A DNA stretch of 64,000 nucleotides, taken from NCBI GenBank assembly GCA_965153455.1, contig OZ234494.1, positions 17,298,001 through 17,362,000 of the forward strand, read 5' to 3'. How positions within the stretch are numbered: the stretch's first letter is position 1; each line of letters begins with the position of its first letter. The notes beneath the pieces were generated by a model. It was not told where the DNA came from, searched no databases, and saw only the letters and a list, made by a program, of their open reading frames with translations. The stretch comes from Sphagnum compactum. Its lineage: Eukaryota > Bryophyta > Sphagnopsida > Sphagnales. Shown piece by piece: positions 59,301-64,000 of the stretch. A program made the position numbers and the translations under genes.

Positions 59301-61129
59301 AAAAATTAGTTTAAATTGGTTTCTTAGAAATAATCACATTTTTTCATGGAATTGTTTACAAAAAGTCCTAAAGCAATGGCATTTCATTACTATTGTGTTG
59401 ATTCATATTGAACATTAAGCCCTCTACATGTTGTTAAAAATAAGCCTCATCCCTTACTTTTGAATTGTGATGTTCAATTACCATTGTGAAAGGATATGTT
59501 TGTAAACAAGTCAAATTTGTTATAAATGAATTTTGTTGAAATCTCGTGATTCACAAAATTTTTGCAAGAAATCCCAACTCAAATATTTTCATTCACATGA
59601 ATGGTTGTTTTTCTTACACTTAATGCATTAGTTCACACATTAATAATAATTAGCTCTCATCAAACTACCCATAAATTATGGAGAGGTGTAATTAATAACA
59701 AAAAGGCTAACCTCAGAATCTTTATTTGCTAAACATATAAGGATTGATAGTGGATGACTTTTTAAGGTCATCCATTGTCTTTTTTACTCTCGATACCAAT
59801 GGAGGTGATGAATATTTTTAATCCATATGCCCTAATATTCAATTTAGAACATAAAAGCTTGTATGCCTTGAAATGCAATTATAACTCATTGTTTAAAAAA
59901 AATTGATTATGATTGAAAGGGTAGATTTTTTAATCTTTTCATACCTTAAGCGATATTGACACAAAAATGTCAAAAATCATGACCTTTCTATCCAAAGGGT
60001 GTGGCTTCAAACCTTGCATTCAACATCATAAATCATATGGACATAAATAGATAAATATATACAATTATCCAAAACCAAACGCAACAACAAAATAAGCATT
60101 CTTGGTTTAAAATATGTAATTTCTCGATGGCATTAGATTATTTTTTTAAAAAAAATCATTCAATATCACAAATGCACCAAAAGATTATACCCAAAATTAT
60201 AACACATTTAATAAAGATGATACATAACCATTAGCCCAAAGGATAGTTTATTATGAAATGAAAATTTGAAGTTTATTAAATTATTTGACAAACATGTCTT
60301 GAAGCTACTAAGGTATTATAGTACATATTTTGAATCAACAATTGACATCATGCACTAATAACATAACAGAACACCATGATATGCAACAACCTACAAAAGT
60401 AAGGCACACGAAAACATACAAGTAACACAAAAAAAAGAAAACATATCACAGCACCATGAATAGAAACATAACTAAAATAAGGGTGATACTTAAAACACAA
60501 CCTACAAAATGAAAACACCATCACAAGCAACACCATGAACAATAAAAGGGAAAAACACATTCACAAATAACCACAAGCAAGGAAAGGAAAACATTATTGG
60601 GAGTAGTCCTATGAACAAAAACACAAGTGAAGGAGATAGAACACCATCATGAACAATGCCATAAGCAAAAACATGAACACAAAGTACCATTACAAGTAAT
60701 GAAATGAAAAAAAAGGAAAACATAAATAATTAGCAAATGAAGTGGTGCCATGAATAATAACACAAATAAACGTTTAAGGATAGCACCGCTATAAACAACA
60801 TCATGACAAAAAGAAAATCAAAATTTAAAGCAAATTAAATAAGCAAACTAAATTAAACAAGTTCAAAGAAAATCATAAATCGCAAACAAAAACTCAAAGT
60901 GCGGTCCTATCTATAATGACTAGATTTTTATTTAACTTAAAAGTTATTCTTTACAACATAAGTATTTCTTTTTGATTGGTTGTCACCTTAAACCTTAACC
61001 CTAAACACAAAATTCTAACCTTATTAAACACAAACCCTATTCCTATGTAGCTTTATTATATACCATGTAACATAGTTGCAAATTTAAACCAACAATTAAA
61101 ATTTGAACTTACCTAAAATTTAAGTGATG
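56356..61129. other. Intergenic, no gene seen
   Basis: Very AT-rich. Short ORFs (56825-57088, 57498-57710, 58040-58243, 60348-60723) lack recognisable features. The 60348-60723 frames are repeats of ACACCATGAACAA-like words. A GGTTCGATTCC word at about 57544 resembles a tRNA T-arm, but no cloverleaf surrounds it. Confidence 0.4.
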
Positions 61130-62050
61130 CATGTCATGATGTACCCTTAGATTTGTCAAGTGTTATTGGGGATGAAAAAACTTGTCAATTCCCAAATTTA
61201 CAACAAAATGCAAACCTACAATGCATTTTTTAAACCTCAAGAAAGACTCAAGGTCAATAACTTTTAAATAAGGCTAACATATATTCACAACTAGGAGAAG
61301 GTGTGATCAACTTGCATAAACTAAAAAAGAAGGCAATTAATGCATGTTGGAACCAAAATGGTGCATGGGTGAACCACAAACAATAATTTTCACAAGACTC
61401 ATCATGGCCTATACTTGAAGAAAAACTATCATCTCTTCTCCTATGTATACTCCATGATCGGTTGCAAGGGTTACATCAAAGTGGCAAAACCTTCTTAGAA
61501 GGAATCCCAAAAATTATTAATGTTGCAAAATTTTTGAGTCATACAAATTTGCAAAATCATTTTTCTTTTTTTCATATAAGCTTCAATTGAGGACCTTTAA
61601 AAAGAAAAGTTATAGCCCTTGAAAAGACCTTTCCAAAATTATGTCACATGTTTAATTTGAAAGTCTTTTGGTCCCTATTTTTTAGGTTTTAGTGGTCATG
61701 AATCAAGTCGCTAATTTGAGTTTCAACCTTTTTTGGCCACAATTCCTAACACACAATTCCAAATGGAGAATGTAAATTCACTTTTGATATTTATGTTTCA
61801 AAAGCTTTCTAATGGCATAATGGGGGCCCAATTTGGATATTTTATTTCTTGCACTTTTGTGCCAAAAATCATGGACTTCATAGGAATTCAATTCCCCAAG
61901 TGGAAAATTCATTTGGGAATGTTGGGATACATTTTCGCACACTTGTAAAAATGTGTTTGAGTCCCCTATGACATTTTCCCAATTTGTTATTTATTATTTT
62001 TTCCTTAGCATTGGTCACAAGCCCAAGGTTAGGGGCATAAGACATGTTGT
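61130..62050. repeat. ~0.9-kb direct repeat, copy 1
   Basis: Diverged direct copy of 62270-63160. Shared ordered landmarks include ACCCTTAG(A/G)TTTGTCAA, GGCAATTAATGCA/AACAATTAATGCA, AGACCTTTCCAA/ACACCTTTCCAA and CACAAGCCCAAGGTTA/GTAAGCCCAAAGTTA. Confidence 0.7.
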
Positions 62051-62269
62051 GTGTTACAAGATTGGTGTTAAACATTATGTACATTATAAAGTCACACGCA
62101 TGGAAACATGCACAAAATAAAATACTCACATTCAAACAATAGGAATCCAATTCCAAACCATTAAAAAAATACAAAAACCATGTTCCTTCTATGTGTTTTA
62201 GAATCTTAAAACACAAAAAATGAAACTTTAGAATCACACCATGGGGATAAACCCCCCAAACACAATAAT

Positions 62270-63160
62270 ACCTAATGTGCACCCTTAGGTTTGTCAAATG
62301 GTATTAGAGGTAAAAATTCATAGATTCATGTTTTTACATTGAAATGTAAACCTAAGGCATAATCCTTAACTCCTTAGAGAAAGAAGGGGCATGTGAACTC
62401 TGGGATGGGATTAAAATAAACTCAAAAATTTGAGTTTAAATTGAAATCAATCTGCACAAACCAAGAAAGAAAACAATTAATGCAAGTTACAATCAAAATG
62501 GTGTGCTAACTAAATCATGTGAAATCACATTCATATGATTCACCATAGCCATCATTTGGAAAAAAACATTATTTTTTCATTATATTATATTTAGTAAGTG
62601 GTAGCATGCACAACATTGAATTGACAAAATTTCAAAAAAATTTAAAGGATTTTTTTAATTTTAATTTTCCTAAATTACAAATCCTATAATTTTGTGAGCT
62701 CATAACTTTTGCATATGAATTCCAATTTCAAAGCATTCAAAAGCAAAGTTTTTCCCTTTGAGAACACCTTTCCAAGGCCATAAAACATGCGTCATTCAAT
62801 CATTTGACCCCTTTGTTGAATGTTTTGATGACCATAAGTCAATCTAATAGTTTAAATTAGAATTCATGTCATTCTTTTGACCATAATCAATGCTTTAGAT
62901 TATCAAATGGCGAATGCAAACCCATCTTGGATATCTATTTTTGAAGACCTTTCCAATGGTTGAGAAAATGTTCAATTTAAACAACAGTAATCCTTCAAAT
63001 CTTGTTTCAAATATTCAAAACATCATGAGATTCAAACTTTCAAAATGAAGATCCATTTTGGAATGTGTAAGTGCAATTGAATCCTAAAACATTCTTTTAG
63101 TATTTCCCCTTCTCAAGCCTTAGCCTTGGTTGTAAGCCCAAAGTTAAGGTTGTGTCATTA
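62270..63160. repeat. ~0.9-kb direct repeat, copy 2
   Basis: Second copy, about 1.13 kb from the first. The short spacer between them contains only AT-rich sequence. The pair could be a two-copy satellite or ends of a deleted element. No coding sequence is evident in either. Confidence 0.7.
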
Positions 63161-64000
63161 GGCATGGGTGGATAACAAGGAGGTCATTTCTTACTAGAGA
63201 ACCAATGATTCTTTCAAACAATGATTACTAGGGTAAACAATAAACACCCATTCTTTTAGAAAAAAAATTGACTTGATTTTGAATTATCTTTAATGCACAC
63301 CCAACATTACTTGGAACCCTTATTGTAATAATGAAATTTCCAAAGATGCAATTTATAAAAAAGGTTGTCAAATGTGATGCTTTATGAAAATTAAGTTCTG
63401 AAATAATCAATTGTGCGCACATATTTCAATAGATTATGCAACTCCAAATAAACTACTAGAGTTTTATACCTTACACAATCATTTCAATTGCAAATAATTC
63501 ATTTATTTATTGACCAAATTGTTTCTTATTCAAGGCATATTTTCAACATGATGTAATTTTTAAAAAAATATTTAACACCTTGGGAGCAAAGTTCATACAC
63601 AAGCTGTGGTACTTGAAATTATATTTTAAAAATTATTGATAAATTGCTAGTGATGATATTCAAAAAAAATGCATCAACCCTAGAACCTCCAACAATTGGG
63701 TATGGAACAATAAGTCGATAACACCTTCACCTAGATATACACATATTTTCACCACTAAAACCCCTCTAGATATGTTACAATTGTAGTGGTGACAAATAAA
63801 ACTCAAGTAGCAATTGTAATGTATCCAAATGCAAAGCTATTATTTGGTACAATTGTTGAGCACACAATGGTGCCATCTTTTAGCTATCGTGGAATTCAAG
63901 TACATGTATTCTCAATTTGCATCCATTTTGAAATTGATTGTCCCTATTTTAATCATATCATTCATGAACACCACCCAATTAACTATACATTGTATTGGAA
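63161..64000. other. Intergenic, no gene seen
   Basis: AT-rich to the window end. Nothing recognisable. Confidence 0.35.

Overview
The window looks like nuclear DNA of a land plant. It is AT-rich and mostly intergenic. It carries three intron-containing genes with GT-AG introns, a tetraspanin of the plant TOM2A family, interstitial CCCTAAA repeats, a decayed nuclear 26S rDNA piece, and relics of pogo, hAT, PIF/Harbinger and Helitron transposons. Nothing fixes the species. The transposase types and compact introns would suit a seedless plant, but that is a guess.

Layout. 0-30 kb is a gene-poor transposon and repeat landscape. It holds a terminal-inverted-repeat element at the left edge, a 26S rRNA fragment, a degenerate pogo-like transposase (7.4-8.9 kb), MITE-like elements sharing one terminal motif (11.5-13.6 kb), several tandem arrays, a long AT-rich array that changes strand and carries a probable Helitron (22.1-24.3 kb), and a degenerate hAT/DUF4371-type transposase (26.4-27.5 kb). 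30.4-33.3 kb holds tandem repeats and GA/CT microsatellites leading into the first gene.

Genes. (1) 33.3-37.95 kb, plus strand: a three-exon gene for a 1401-residue protein with an N-terminal WD40-like propeller and a very long tail rich in His, Glu, Lys and Cys, with repeated CxxC knuckles. I do not recognise the family. (2) 45.0-47.7 kb, minus strand, with a probable 5' leader exon near 49.3-49.45 kb: a six-exon gene for a 301-residue TOM2A-type tetraspanin. (3) 52.6-55.3 kb, minus strand: an eight-exon gene for a 349-residue RNase III-like protein with one RNase III domain and one C-terminal dsRNA-binding domain. One conserved catalytic glutamate is replaced by alanine. Exons of genes 2 and 3 join in frame throughout. 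The three genes show no obvious shared pathway.

38-45 kb and 56-64 kb are again mostly non-coding. They contain a SWIM-type zinc-finger relic (39.4-40.1 kb), a duplicated block with telomere-like repeats (56.0-56.35 kb) and two diverged 0.9-kb direct copies (61.1-63.2 kb). All family assignments come from reading translations by eye; no database search was run.
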